Shown here: positions 34,881-43,365 of the stretch, one piece after another | Layout: the number at the start of each line of letters is the position of its first letter | Numbering within the stretch: the stretch's first letter is position 1 | Origin: Nitratireductor alexandrii | GTDB lineage: Bacteria; Pseudomonadota; Alphaproteobacteria; Rhizobiales; Rhizobiaceae | Direction: 5' to 3' | Assembly: GCF_004000215.1 (NCBI RefSeq) | Contig: NZ_RBVY01000011.1 | Span: 61,885-125,884 of the forward strand | Length of the DNA stretch: 64,000 bases | The notes under the pieces: generated by a model | The model's database searches: none | Told to the model about the DNA's origin: nothing | Seen by the model: the letters and a program-made list of their open reading frames with translations, nothing else | Program-made: the position numbers and the translations under genes

Positions 34881-34894
34881 TTGACGGGGATCAA
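34881..34894. promoter_or_regulatory. FNR/FixK-like box
   Basis: TTGAC-GGGG-ATCAA is a near-perfect dyad of the FNR/FixK/FnrL class (consensus TTGAT-N4-ATCAA). Relative to the minus-strand SDR its centre would be at about -41 if transcription starts near 34846, leaving a 30-base leader. It could also act on the cytochrome side, but is over 320 bases away. Confidence 0.5.
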
Positions 34895-35147
34895 GCCGAG
34901 GCTTGTTTCGTCGGCAAAACGGCGCTGGGGCCGCAGGCGGCGACTATGCCCGACCACCCCTGGCGGGTAGCGCGAACGCCTGCCTGCCGAGCCGGCGGCG
35001 CGAACCGCGCGATCGGGTTTTGCGCCTCCAGGCGTGGTCATGGCGCCGATGGGCTGGCATAGGGCGGTGGCGGATGATCGCCGGCCCGGTCCGGCGGTCT
35101 CGATCCGGAGGTTCCCAAACAAGGGCCTGGCGCGGCCGATCCATCCT

Positions 35148-35161
35148 TTGCGCCAGGTCAA
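35148..35161 (+). promoter_or_regulatory. Weak FNR-like box upstream of cytochrome c
   Basis: TTGCG-CCAG-GTCAA keeps the outer TTG/CAA of the FNR dyad but mismatches inside. Its centre is about 61 bases before the cytochrome start codon, a spacing compatible with class II activation and a 20-base leader. It is weaker than the sites at 34881 and 35581. Confidence 0.3.
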
Positions 35162-35215
35162 TGCGGTGTCAGCCTCGCGCGGGCACAAACCCGAAACTGC
35201 AGGAGACAGGAAAAG

Positions 35216-35533
35216 ATGATCAGAGTTCTCGCCGCCCTCGGCGTCGTGCTGGCGGCCATGTCGCAGGCCCGGGCTGACGAGCGGCCGGTCGCGGACGGTC
35301 GCGCGCTGATCGAGGCCAATTGCGCGCAGTGCCATGCGACTGGGTCGACCGACGCCAGCCCTCATCCGGACGCGCCGCCATTGCGCACGCTTTCCCAGCG
35401 CTATCCGATCGAATCGCTCGAGGAAGCGCTGGCCGAGGGCCTGTCGACCGGTCATCCCGATATGCCGGAATTCGTCGCCGCTCCCGAACAGATCGGCGCC
35501 ATCATCGCCTATATCAAAAGCCTCAATCCTTAG
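35216..35533 (+). CDS. Small periplasmic cytochrome c
   Basis: A 105-residue class I c-type cytochrome. A Sec signal peptide covers residues 1-21 (cleavage near QARA-DE). The haem motif is CAQCH near residues 38-42. A C-terminal methionine in HPDMPEF near residue 83 is the probable sixth ligand, followed by the usual last helix IGAIIAYIKSLNP. It is a soluble electron carrier, possibly for an oxidase or dehydrogenase under low oxygen. The partner is not identified in the window. Confidence 0.93.
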   Translation: MIRVLAALGVVLAAMSQARADERPVADGRALIEANCAQCHATGSTDASPHPDAPPLRTLSQRYPIESLEEALAEGLSTGHPDMPEFVAAPEQIGAIIAYIKSLNP

Positions 35534-35580
35534 GCTCCCGGCCGCGCGTCGTCAGACGCCGCGAGCCAGGCGGCCGCCGT

Positions 35581-35594
35581 TTGAGACAGATCAA
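35581..35594 (+). promoter_or_regulatory. FNR/FixK-like box with class II geometry upstream of usp gene
   Basis: TTGAG-ACAG-ATCAA is a good FNR/FixK dyad. A -10-like GATAGT at 35617-35622 predicts transcription starting near 35629, which puts the box centre (35587.5) at -41.5, the exact class II position. The Usp start codon follows at 35645. FNR-type activation of usp genes under microaerobic conditions is known in several bacteria. Confidence 0.6.
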
Positions 35595-35644
35595 GGCGAT
35601 GGCCCTGCGCGGGCGCGATAGTGCGCGGGCTGGAAAGGACGCTC

Positions 35645-36481
35645 ATGAGACTCGAAGCCTTCGTTCCCCTCGTTACCTATCCGGAAGCCAACGCGGATGC
35701 GTTTGCCGAGCATGCGGTGCGTGTGGGCGCCGCGATCGATGCGGGTCTGCACGCACTGGCCATCGAGGCCGATATTCCCGACACGGCCAACGTGCTTTCG
35801 AAATGGCTGCTCGACACGCCCGCCCTGATCCGGCAGGCGGAGGCGGCAAGCCGACAGCGCGGCGCGCACCTGCTGGGATTGCTGCGCGACGAGGCCGCGC
35901 GGATCGGCGTTGAGGTCGCCACCGAGACCGTTGCGGCACCGCTGGCGATGCTGGCCGACACCGCCGCCAGGAAAGCGCGGTATTTCAACATGAGCCTGAT
36001 CGGCTGGGAGGCGGGCAACGCGACCTCGCGCGCGACCGCCGAGGCCGTCGTGTTCGGCTCGGGCCGGCCGACCATCCTGTTGCCGGAACTCTCCGACATT
36101 TCTCATTTCGACCACGTCGCCATCGCCTGGGACGGCGGTCGCGTGGCCGCGCGCGCGGTGGCGGACGCAAGCGTGTTCCTGAAACGGGCGTCGCGGATTT
36201 CGGTCGTCACCGTTCTGGACGAAAAGCCGCTGGAGGAAAAGGATGCCGGCGAGCGGCTGGCGGGCGTGTTTCGCGCACGAGGCCTGAATGCCGAGGCGGT
36301 GCCCGTCCATGCCGAGGATTGCCCGATCGCCGAGACGCTTCAGCAGACGGCGATCGAGGCGCGGGCCAAGCTCCTGGTGATGGGCGGCTACGGCCATTCG
36401 CGCATTCGCGATTTCGTGCTCGGCGGGGCGACGCAAGGGGTGTTGAGCGATCTGTTGATGCCCGTCCTGCTTTCCCACTGA
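35645..36481 (+). CDS. Tandem universal stress protein (UspA family)
   Basis: A 278-residue protein. The N-terminal half is a divergent Usp-like domain starting MRLEAFVPLVTYPEANADAF; the C-terminal half is a clearer Usp domain with HVAIAWDGGRVAARAVADA and the ATP-site end GGYGHSRIRDFVLGGATQGVL. I chose ATG 35645, spaced correctly from GGAAAGG, rather than GTG 35621. It stands alone downstream of the cytochrome c with its own FNR-like promoter, suggesting a role under low oxygen. Confidence 0.9.
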   Translation: MRLEAFVPLVTYPEANADAFAEHAVRVGAAIDAGLHALAIEADIPDTANVLSKWLLDTPALIRQAEAASRQRGAHLLGLLRDEAARIGVEVATETVAAPLAMLADTAARKARYFNMSLIGWEAGNATSRATAEAVVFGSGRPTILLPELSDISHFDHVAIAWDGGRVAARAVADASVFLKRASRISVVTVLDEKPLEEKDAGERLAGVFRARGLNAEAVPVHAEDCPIAETLQQTAIEARAKLLVMGGYGHSRIRDFVLGGATQGVLSDLLMPVLLSH

Positions 36482-36562
36482 ACCTGCCCGCAGATAAAGG
36501 TCGGGCCGGCTAGGCAGTTTCGAGCGCGGCCGGGGACGGGCGCGCGGGTGATCGGCCGGCGT

Positions 36563-37957
36563 TCAAAGGCCCAGTTCGTAATTGCCCGTCTTGTCGTGCA
36601 GGAGTTGCGCGATCTTTCGCAGGCCCTTTTGGAGTCGCGCTTCGTCGATTTCGTGGCTCAGGCAGATCCGCACGGCGTCGGGCGCGCCGGCGGCTTCGGC
36701 GGCGAAGCTGCGGGCCTCACTCACCAGGACGCCGTGTTGCGCGCAGCGCGCGCGAAACGCATCGGCGCGCCACCCCTCGGGCAACGGCATCCAGACATGA
36801 AGGCCGTGCGGGTCGGAAACCAGGCCGCTGTCGCCCAGCAGGGCGCGCGCCAGCGCCTGCCGCTGCTCGGCGACCTGTCTCTGGCGGGCGGCAAGTTCGG
36901 CCGCAGTGCCATCGACGATCAGGCGTGCGGCTATTTCCAGCGTCAGGGGCGGCGTCATCCAGACGCTCACATTGACCGCGTGGCGCAGGCCGGGCAGCAG
37001 ATGTTCGGCTGCGCGCGCGAAGCCGACCCGCAGACCGGGCGCAACCGTTTTCGAGAGACTGGTGACGTAGACCGTGTGGTCGGGTGCGTGTGTCGCGAGC
37101 GGCGCCGGGCGGTCGGCCTTGAGCGGTCCGAACACGTCGTCTTCGATGAGGATCACGCCGTGGCGGCCGGCAATATCGGCGATCGCCCGGCGCCGCTCGT
37201 GCGAAAGCGTGACGGTCGTTGGGGCCTGCAAGGTGGGGGTCAGGTAGAAGGCCTTGGGATGCGCATGGCGGCAGAGGTCTTCAAACGCCTCGGGGATCGC
37301 ACCTTCCCGGTCCATCGCGACACTGGCGGCATGCAGGCCCAGACGCGCTGCCATGGCGCGCACCGGCATGTAGGTGAGGGCTTCGGTCAGCAGCAGATCG
37401 CCCGGCTGCAGGACGGCCATCAATGTGCACAAAACGGCATGCTGTCCGCCTGCGGTCGCGACGATTTCGTCCGGTCCGGCGCTCACGCCGCAATGATCCA
37501 GCCACGCCTGTCCGGCCCGGATATGGAACGCGAGGTCGTCGTCGGCCTGGTAGTCCAGCAGCGCCGGCAGTCGCGAACCGTGCGCTATCTCCTCAACAAC
37601 ACGCCGGACATGCGGTTCGGCAAACCCCTGTAGCGGCAGGTTGCGGGACAGGTCGATCGGTCCGCTTCGCGTCCGGTGCAGGCTATTTGCCGTCTCGCCG
37701 TCCTTCCGGCCGTCGGGCGACCTGACAAACGTGCCGCGCCCGACCTCGCCGCGAAGCAGCGCCCTGCGCACGGCTTCCGCATAGGCGCGGGCGGTCGTGT
37801 TGGCCGAGACGGCGAGCCTGTAGGCGAGCTCGCGATGCGGTGGAAGGCGGGCGCCGGCCGCCAGCTTGCCGGAGGCGATGTCCTCGGCCATGGCGGCCAC
37901 GATTTGAAGATATTTGGGTCCGGTGCGGCCGTCGAGATCTGGAATCCAAATTGCCAT
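36563..37957 (-). CDS. MocR-family regulator (GntR HTH fused to aminotransferase domain)
   Basis: A 464-residue MocR/PdxR-type regulator. The winged helix covers residues about 14-80 (LPPHRELAYRLAVSANTTARAY). A fold-type I aminotransferase domain follows, with PLP lysine K303 (VTSLSKTVAPGLRVGF) and DDVFGPLK near residue 273. MocR proteins bind PLP or an amino compound and often control a divergent transporter or PLP-related gene. Here the divergent neighbour is a DMT-family exporter, and direct repeats in the gap are probable operators. Confidence 0.94.
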   Translation of the reverse strand: MAIWIPDLDGRTGPKYLQIVAAMAEDIASGKLAAGARLPPHRELAYRLAVSANTTARAYAEAVRRALLRGEVGRGTFVRSPDGRKDGETANSLHRTRSGPIDLSRNLPLQGFAEPHVRRVVEEIAHGSRLPALLDYQADDDLAFHIRAGQAWLDHCGVSAGPDEIVATAGGQHAVLCTLMAVLQPGDLLLTEALTYMPVRAMAARLGLHAASVAMDREGAIPEAFEDLCRHAHPKAFYLTPTLQAPTTVTLSHERRRAIADIAGRHGVILIEDDVFGPLKADRPAPLATHAPDHTVYVTSLSKTVAPGLRVGFARAAEHLLPGLRHAVNVSVWMTPPLTLEIAARLIVDGTAAELAARQRQVAEQRQALARALLGDSGLVSDPHGLHVWMPLPEGWRADAFRARCAQHGVLVSEARSFAAEAAGAPDAVRICLSHEIDEARLQKGLRKIAQLLHDKTGNYELGL

Positions 37958-37978
37958 CAGCGCAATGTTTCGATTGAA

Positions 37979-38021
37979 TCAATGCAATATTGAGTTCAAT
38001 TTTTGGCATCGTCAATGCAAT
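37979..38021. promoter_or_regulatory. Candidate MocR operator: two direct repeats
   Basis: TCAATGCAAT occurs at 37979-37988 and again at 38012-38021, 33 bases apart (about three helical turns). An inverted ATTGAA/TTCAAT pair at 37974-37979 and 37995-38000 surrounds the first copy. The gap is AT-rich compared with the rest of the window. Paired direct repeats are usual for MocR regulators; binding is inferred. Confidence 0.5.
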
Positions 38022-38037
38022 TTGCATGGATAGGTCG

Positions 38038-39000
38038 ATGGGAATTTCTACGCCGTCCGCCGGCAAGGGCATCGCGCTCTCGCTGGTCAGCCTGGGCCTT
38101 CTCGGCGTGATGCCGATCATTTCCAATCTCGGCTCGGCCGCGACCGGTGCTCTTGCCTTCGCCTTCGCCCTTTCGGTGTGGCAGGTGGTGTTTGCCCTGC
38201 CGGTATTCGGGATCGAGCTCAAGCGGGGCACACGCGGCATTTTCGCGGCCGGGCTGTCGCGGCGCGAACGCAGGCGCATGGGGGCGGTGGCGGTGTTCAC
38301 AGGCTCTTTGTTCGGCCTGTCGACCTATCTCTACGTTCTTGGCGTCGACAGAGCCGGCGCCGCCAACGCGGCCATCGCCATCCAGGCCTATCCGCTGTTT
38401 TCCATCGCGTGGGAAAGCCTGTTTTTGGGGCGACGCAAGACGGCCGCCGAGCTCGCGCTGACGGCTGTGTTGATCGGATCGCTTTATTTTCTCGGCACGG
38501 GCGGCACGTTCACGATAGCGGGCATGTCGCCCTGGTTCCTGGTTTGCCTGGGTGTGCCGCTGTTGTGGAGCATCGCGCACGTCATCATCAAGGAGGAGCT
38601 CAACACGACGCCGATCACGCCGGCCCAGGTGACCTTTTTCCGGGTCGCGATCTCCACCGTGTTCCTGGCGGTCGTGCTGACGGTGGCGCTGCCGTTTGGA
38701 CTGCTCAGGGGAATCGAGGCGGTGATGCGCCCGATCTCGGCGGTGATGGGGCTGGTCTATTTCCTGGAACTGATCGTCTGGTTCTATGCCGTGCGCCATA
38801 TTGCCGTGTCGCTGGCCAGCTCGATCACCGCACCATGGCCGGCCTTGACCATGGTGCTGGCGGTGCCTTTTTTGGGAGATACGATCGCGGCGTACCAGAT
38901 CGTCGCGTTGGCGGTCGTCGTCGCCTGTATCTACGGGCTGACGCTGGCCGGTCTTCGACAGGACAAGGTCCGCAGGATTACGGCCGCGACGGATGCCTAG
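38038..39000 (+). CDS. DMT-superfamily transporter (EamA-like)
   Basis: A 320-residue inner-membrane protein with about ten helices in two EamA repeats. GVMPIISNLGSAATGALAFAF begins the first and a second repeat starts near residue 165. Members export amino acids, purines or other metabolites. Starts at 38026 and 38038 are both possible; I chose 38038 because GGATAGG precedes it. The divergent MocR gene probably regulates it. Its stop overlaps the convergent MR/MLE gene by 4 bases. Confidence 0.88.
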   Translation: MGISTPSAGKGIALSLVSLGLLGVMPIISNLGSAATGALAFAFALSVWQVVFALPVFGIELKRGTRGIFAAGLSRRERRRMGAVAVFTGSLFGLSTYLYVLGVDRAGAANAAIAIQAYPLFSIAWESLFLGRRKTAAELALTAVLIGSLYFLGTGGTFTIAGMSPWFLVCLGVPLLWSIAHVIIKEELNTTPITPAQVTFFRVAISTVFLAVVLTVALPFGLLRGIEAVMRPISAVMGLVYFLELIVWFYAVRHIAVSLASSITAPWPALTMVLAVPFLGDTIAAYQIVALAVVVACIYGLTLAGLRQDKVRRITAATDA

Positions 39001-40100
39001 CCATAGACGGCGACCGGTTCGCCGAGGCTGTCGAAATCCGGTTCCACGCCCAGGCCCGGCGCGTCGGGCGCGTATAGCCTGCCGTTCCGCGTGGGCGGCA
39101 GCGGCGTTCCGGTGCGCTCGTTGTTGTAATTGTGCAGGTCGGTGGTGTTGATCAGGAATTCCTGCGGCGTCGAGGCGGCGAAGTGAGCGAGCGCGGCGGT
39201 GGTGATCTCGCCGCCCCAGCTGTCCTCGGCGACGACGGGGATACGGTTGTCGATCAGCAGGTCGCGCATGCGCCGCGCCTTCGACAGGCCGCCCTGTTTG
39301 GAGATCTTCAGGCACACCACCTCGGCTGCGCGGTCGCGAATGACCCGCTGGACCATGTCGATCGTGGTGACGCACTCGTCGAGCTTCATCGGCAGGTCGA
39401 TGCGGCGGCGCACCTGCAGACACTCCTCGTAGGTCTGGCAGGGCTGCTCCATCGTGTAGTCGAGATCGCGCGTGGCGCGCGCCACGCGGATCGCCTCGTC
39501 GACGCGCCAGCCCTGGTTGGCGTCGGCGAAGGCCTTTTCGCCCGGCAGCAGGTTCGGCACCGTGGCGCGGATGCGCTCGATATCCTCGACCCAGTCGGCG
39601 CCGACCTTGACCTGGAACTGGCGGTAGCCGGTTTCGCGCAGCGCATTCATCTCGGCCACCATCTGATCGGGCGCGTTCTGGGGAGCGACCTTGTAGAGCG
39701 GCGCGCCGTCGGTATGCCGGCCGCCGAGCAGCATCCACACCGGCTGGCCGGTCGCCTTGCCGAGAATGTCCCAGCACGCCGCGTCGAACGGCGCCTTGGC
39801 GTAGCCGTGGCCGCGAATGGTGTTGTCCATGAGGCGCTCGATCACGGATAGTTGGCGCGGATCCTGACCGAGCAGCGCCGGCGCGAGCAGCCGCGCGGCG
39901 GCTTCCGTGCCGTGGCCGAAGGCTTCCATATAATTGTCGCCGCAGGGGCAGAACTCGCCGGCGCCCGACAGGCCGGCATCGGTGTCGACGACGACGACGG
40001 TCGACGCGGCGACGGTGATCGCGTTGCCGCGTCCCCAGCGGTAGATACCGCCGACATAGGTGAGGTCCTTGCGATAGACGCGGATGCGCGTGATCTTCAT
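38997..40100 (-). CDS. Mandelate racemase/muconate lactonizing enzyme family protein, copy 1 (HpbD/cis-3-hydroxyproline dehydratase-like)
   Basis: A 367-residue enolase-superfamily enzyme. Catalytic bases K165 (QVKVGADW) and K265 (CLKISKQGG) flank the Mg ligands D193, E218 and D241, as in 2-epimerases and dehydratases of the MLE subgroup. GYAKAPFDAACWDILGK and AEDSWGGEITTAALAH resemble hydroxyproline-betaine 2-epimerase/cis-3-hydroxy-L-proline dehydratase. It follows the DAO-aminomethyltransferase gene on the same strand, supporting a role in betaine or N-methylproline breakdown. Exact substrate is not decidable from sequence. Confidence 0.87.
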   Translation of the reverse strand: MKITRIRVYRKDLTYVGGIYRWGRGNAITVAASTVVVVDTDAGLSGAGEFCPCGDNYMEAFGHGTEAAARLLAPALLGQDPRQLSVIERLMDNTIRGHGYAKAPFDAACWDILGKATGQPVWMLLGGRHTDGAPLYKVAPQNAPDQMVAEMNALRETGYRQFQVKVGADWVEDIERIRATVPNLLPGEKAFADANQGWRVDEAIRVARATRDLDYTMEQPCQTYEECLQVRRRIDLPMKLDECVTTIDMVQRVIRDRAAEVVCLKISKQGGLSKARRMRDLLIDNRIPVVAEDSWGGEITTAALAHFAASTPQEFLINTTDLHNYNNERTGTPLPPTRNGRLYAPDAPGLGVEPDFDSLGEPVAVYG

Positions 40101-40188
40101 GGTGTTGTGCCTTTTCCAAAAAGACAGGGGGACTATCCGAGGGCGCGGGTTTGGGCGGTCGCCGTTGCCGCGCCGTCCGTGGCCGGCG

Positions 40189-42600
40189 CTATGCCTTCAA
40201 ACGCAGATTGCCGGGATCGTAGGCGGGCTGCGCAAGCACGGTGGCGGCGCGCCGTTCGCCGAGCAGCGAGACGGTCAAAGCCGTGCCCGGCGTCGCCATG
40301 TCGGCCGCGACGAAGGCAAGCGCCAGGCTGCGGCCGACGCTTGGTCCGTAGCCGCCCGAGCTCACCGCGCCGACCCGCGCCGCGCCGCAGAACACCGCCT
40401 CGCCGCCGAGGACGTCGGCGTCGCCGGTGTCGATCTCGAGATAGGCGATGCGCGCGCCGTCCGTCCGCTCCATGCGCTCCATCAGCGCCTCGCGGCCGAC
40501 GAACGGCTTGTCGAGCTTCACCAGCCGCATCATGTCGACCTCCACCGGCGAGACGTCATTGGCGAGTTCGTGGCCGCCGCGATAGGCCTTTTCGAGACGC
40601 AGCAGATCCAGGGCCTTGGCCCCGAAGGGGGCGATGGCGAAGGTCTCGCCCGCCGCCCACAGGGTGCTCCACAACCGGCCGAGCGCGTCGTTCGGCGCGT
40701 GTAGCTCCCAGGCCAGTTCGCCGGCGAAGGACAGCCGAAGCGCGATGACGGGAATCCCAGCGACGTCGATCTCTCGCGCGCGCAGCCAGGGGAAGGCGGC
40801 GTTGGACAGGTCGGCGCCGCTCACGCGGGCCAGAACGTCGCGTGCCCGCGGGCCGGCGAGCGTGAGGATGCCGATCTCGTCGGACCGGTTGACGATGGTC
40901 ACCGCCTCGTTGCCGCGCTGGTGGACGGTCAGCCAGTCCCAGACCCGCCGTTCGGAGGGGGCGCCGGTCACGAACCAGAAGCGCTCCGGTCCGAGCCGGG
41001 CGACTGTCGCCTCGCCCTCGAAAGTGCCGCGCCGGTTAAGGATCGCCGTCAGGCAGGTGCCGCCGACGGCCTTCGGCATCCGGTTGGCGCAGATCCGGTT
41101 CAGGAACGCTTCGGCCTCGGTGCCGGTCAGCTCGAACTTGGCGAAGGCCGAAAAATCGCCGAGCGCGACGCCCTCGCGCACCGCCAGCGCTTCCTTGTTG
41201 ACCGTGTCGAAGGCGGCGGTGCGGCGCCAGCCGGCCGGTTCCCGGGGCGCGTAGAGGCGCGGCCGCTCCCAGCCGCCGGCCTCCTCGTAGACGGCGCCCA
41301 GTGCGTTCGTATGTGCGTGGGCGCCCGACAGGCGGATGTCGCGCCCCTCCCGGCGCTGGATCTGCGGGAACGGCATGGCCTGGCGCAGCGTGTAGTCCTC
41401 GGTTGCGCGCCGGCGGGCATAGCCGGCGTCGCTCCAGGCGCCGAAGCGGCGCGGATCGAAGGCGCGGGTGGAAATCTCGGCGCTGCCGTGCACGATCCAT
41501 TGCGCCAGGGCGCGGCCGGCGCCCGGCCCCCAGGCGATGCCGACGGTCGCGCCGCAGGCGAGCCAGTAATTGGCGAGGCCGGGGGCGGGGCCGAGCAGCA
41601 TGGCGCCGTCGGGCGTGTAGGTGATGCCGCCGTTGACGATGCGCTTGATGCCGATATCGGACAGGGACGGACAGCGCTCGAAACAGCGCTCGAGCCAGGG
41701 CAGGATGCCGTCGAGATTGGGCTCGAAGAGCTCGTTTTCGGAATCCCAGGGACAGCCGTCCAGCCAGGCGGTCTGCGGCGCCTGCTTGTCGTAGAGGCCG
41801 ATCAGCGCCGATTTCTGCTCGCGCCGGATATAGCCGCAGAAATAGTCGTCGCGGGTGACCGGAATCTCGTGGCCCATGGCGGCGAACGCGGGCACGTCGT
41901 CGGTCATCGCGTAATGATGCTGCATGGTGGTGATCGGCAGGTCGAGGCCCGAGAAGGCGCCGATCTGCCTGGCGTGGTAGCCGCCGGCGTTGACCACATG
42001 CTCGCACACGATGCGATGGCCCTGGTCGGTCAGAACCTCCCATTCGCCCGAGGCCAGGCGGGTGACGCCGGTGACGCGGCAGCGGCGCACGATCTCGGCG
42101 CCCATCATGCGGGCGCCCTTGGCCATCGCGAAGCAGGTGCCGGCGGGGTCGACATGGCCGTCGTCGGGCGTGTAGAGCCCGGCCAACACGCCCGCCGCCT
42201 TGGTGTCGTACAGGGGATTGAGGCGCGCGACCTCGTCCGGCGAGACGATCTCGGCCACCTGGCCGCGCGCCACGACCGTGTCGCGTATGTGCCGGATCCA
42301 GTCGAGATGGTCCGGCGAGGTCGCCACGCGCAGCGAGCCGCATCCGTGCCAGCTCACCGACTGCTCGGTCTCGGCCTCGATCGACTTGTAGAAATCGACC
42401 GCGTAATCGTGGATGGAGCCGAGCGCGTGGCCGGCGACCATGCGGCTCACCAGCCCGGCCGCGTGCCAGGTCGCGCCCGAGGTCAGTTCCGCCTTTTCCA
42501 GCAGCAGGCAGTCCGTCCAGCCTTCGCGGGCCAGATGATAGAGCACACCCGTGCCCATGTTTCCGCCGCCGATAACCACAACGCGGGCATGTTTGCGCAT
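40189..42600 (-). CDS. FAD-dependent N-demethylating dehydrogenase with aminomethyltransferase domain (DMGDH-like), copy 1
   Basis: An 803-residue two-part enzyme. The N-terminal DAO domain holds VVVIGGGNMGTGVLYHLA and the flavin-linking TSGATWHAAG. From about residue 430 an aminomethyltransferase (GcvT-like) domain follows, containing GDFSAFAKFELTGTEAEAFL and SFAGELAWELH. Family members oxidise N-methyl groups of dimethylglycine, sarcosine or methylproline and pass formaldehyde to tetrahydrofolate, with electrons going to ETF. It is transcribed between the XRE regulator and the MR/MLE gene. Confidence 0.93.
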   Translation of the reverse strand: MRKHARVVVIGGGNMGTGVLYHLAREGWTDCLLLEKAELTSGATWHAAGLVSRMVAGHALGSIHDYAVDFYKSIEAETEQSVSWHGCGSLRVATSPDHLDWIRHIRDTVVARGQVAEIVSPDEVARLNPLYDTKAAGVLAGLYTPDDGHVDPAGTCFAMAKGARMMGAEIVRRCRVTGVTRLASGEWEVLTDQGHRIVCEHVVNAGGYHARQIGAFSGLDLPITTMQHHYAMTDDVPAFAAMGHEIPVTRDDYFCGYIRREQKSALIGLYDKQAPQTAWLDGCPWDSENELFEPNLDGILPWLERCFERCPSLSDIGIKRIVNGGITYTPDGAMLLGPAPGLANYWLACGATVGIAWGPGAGRALAQWIVHGSAEISTRAFDPRRFGAWSDAGYARRRATEDYTLRQAMPFPQIQRREGRDIRLSGAHAHTNALGAVYEEAGGWERPRLYAPREPAGWRRTAAFDTVNKEALAVREGVALGDFSAFAKFELTGTEAEAFLNRICANRMPKAVGGTCLTAILNRRGTFEGEATVARLGPERFWFVTGAPSERRVWDWLTVHQRGNEAVTIVNRSDEIGILTLAGPRARDVLARVSGADLSNAAFPWLRAREIDVAGIPVIALRLSFAGELAWELHAPNDALGRLWSTLWAAGETFAIAPFGAKALDLLRLEKAYRGGHELANDVSPVEVDMMRLVKLDKPFVGREALMERMERTDGARIAYLEIDTGDADVLGGEAVFCGAARVGAVSSGGYGPSVGRSLALAFVAADMATPGTALTVSLLGERRAATVLAQPAYDPGNLRLKA

Positions 42601-42672
42601 TCGTCCTGTTCCATCTTTTGCGAGGGGAGCTCCGGGCGGCGGGGACTTGGACCGTTCTTGGGAGCGGCGATC

Positions 42673-43296
42673 CTAGCGCCTGAGCGAGATCGGCGTGTTG
42701 GCCCACACCACGACCGCGGTCACCTGGCCGGGATTTCGATAGCGGTGCGGAATCTTCGAGGGGAAGGAAAAACTGTCGCCGGGGCGCAGCACAAAAACTT
42801 CGTCGCCGAGGGTGAGTTCGATCTCGCCCTCCAGCACCAGGCCCGCCTCTTCGCCCTGATGGGCGTAAAGATCGTCGCCGGTCGAGCCGCCGGGTTCGTA
42901 GCGCGAGATGCCCATCGCCAGCTCGCCGTCGAGATTGGCCGACAAAAGGTGATCCTGAAAGCCCATATAGTCCGTCGACGCGACGCCCGAATAGGTCAGG
43001 CGCCGGCGGCGGCCGGCGCGCACGACATAGGGGCGCTCATTTGCCGCCACCGGTCCCTCGGTTTCGAAGAACCAGCCGATAGGCACGCCCAAAACCTCGG
43101 CGATGTCCTGCAGCGCGGTGATCGACGGCCGCGCCAGACCGCGCTCGATCTTGCTGAGAAAGCTCAGCGACTTGCCGCTTTTCTCCGCGAGCTGCTTCAG
43201 GCTGAGCCCGTGCGCCTTGCGCAGGCTCCTAAGCTCGCCGCCGAGGTGTTCGGCAGGCGTTTTTTGCCTTTTTGATGTCTGTTTTTTGCTTATCAT
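42673..43296 (-). CDS. XRE-family regulator with cupin domain
   Basis: A 207-residue regulator. The helix-turn-helix lies at residues about 17-72 (LRSLRKAHGLSLKQLAEKSGKS, then SFLSKIERGLARPS). The C-terminal cupin covers about 125-205 (YAHQGEEAGLVLEGEIELTLG and FSFPSKIPHRYRNPG). Such PuuR-like proteins control polyamine, amino acid and betaine genes. It leads the minus-strand unit with the dehydrogenase and MR/MLE genes and is divergent from a Rieske oxygenase. The long upstream frame is antisense to the Rieske gene and was trimmed to ATG 43296. Confidence 0.92.
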   Translation of the reverse strand: MISKKQTSKRQKTPAEHLGGELRSLRKAHGLSLKQLAEKSGKSLSFLSKIERGLARPSITALQDIAEVLGVPIGWFFETEGPVAANERPYVVRAGRRRRLTYSGVASTDYMGFQDHLLSANLDGELAMGISRYEPGGSTGDDLYAHQGEEAGLVLEGEIELTLGDEVFVLRPGDSFSFPSKIPHRYRNPGQVTAVVVWANTPISLRR

Positions 43297-43302
43297 GAAA
43301 AC

Positions 43303-43333
43303 ATTGACATCATAATTTTCATATGGTGTCAAT
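43303..43333. promoter_or_regulatory. Inverted repeat in XRE/Rieske divergent promoter
   Basis: ATTGACA at 43303-43309 and TGTCAAT at 43327-43333 form perfect 7-base arms around 17 AT-rich bases. Each arm also provides a TTGACA hexamer facing inward on its own strand. A dimeric XRE-cupin regulator bound here could control both the Rieske gene and its own operon. Confidence 0.5.
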
Positions 43334-43365
43334 ATGGCTGTTATTTTTGAAACGAGGCGAATGTC

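Larger units (their letters stand above)
34816..35215. other. Gene-free divergent region between SDR and cytochrome c
   Basis: These 400 bases hold no credible gene: open frames present lack ribosome sites and family similarity. The region contains two FNR/FixK-like sites, one good (34881-34894) and one weaker (35148-35161), so it looks like a redox-controlled divergent promoter region. A strong ribosome site (CAGGAGACAGG) precedes the cytochrome gene. Confidence 0.6.

Noticed and set aside
37996..40119. A 707-codon minus-strand frame across the DMT exporter and MR/MLE genes
   Set aside because: The product is Arg/His-rich and without domains. The frames of the real genes carry complete motifs.
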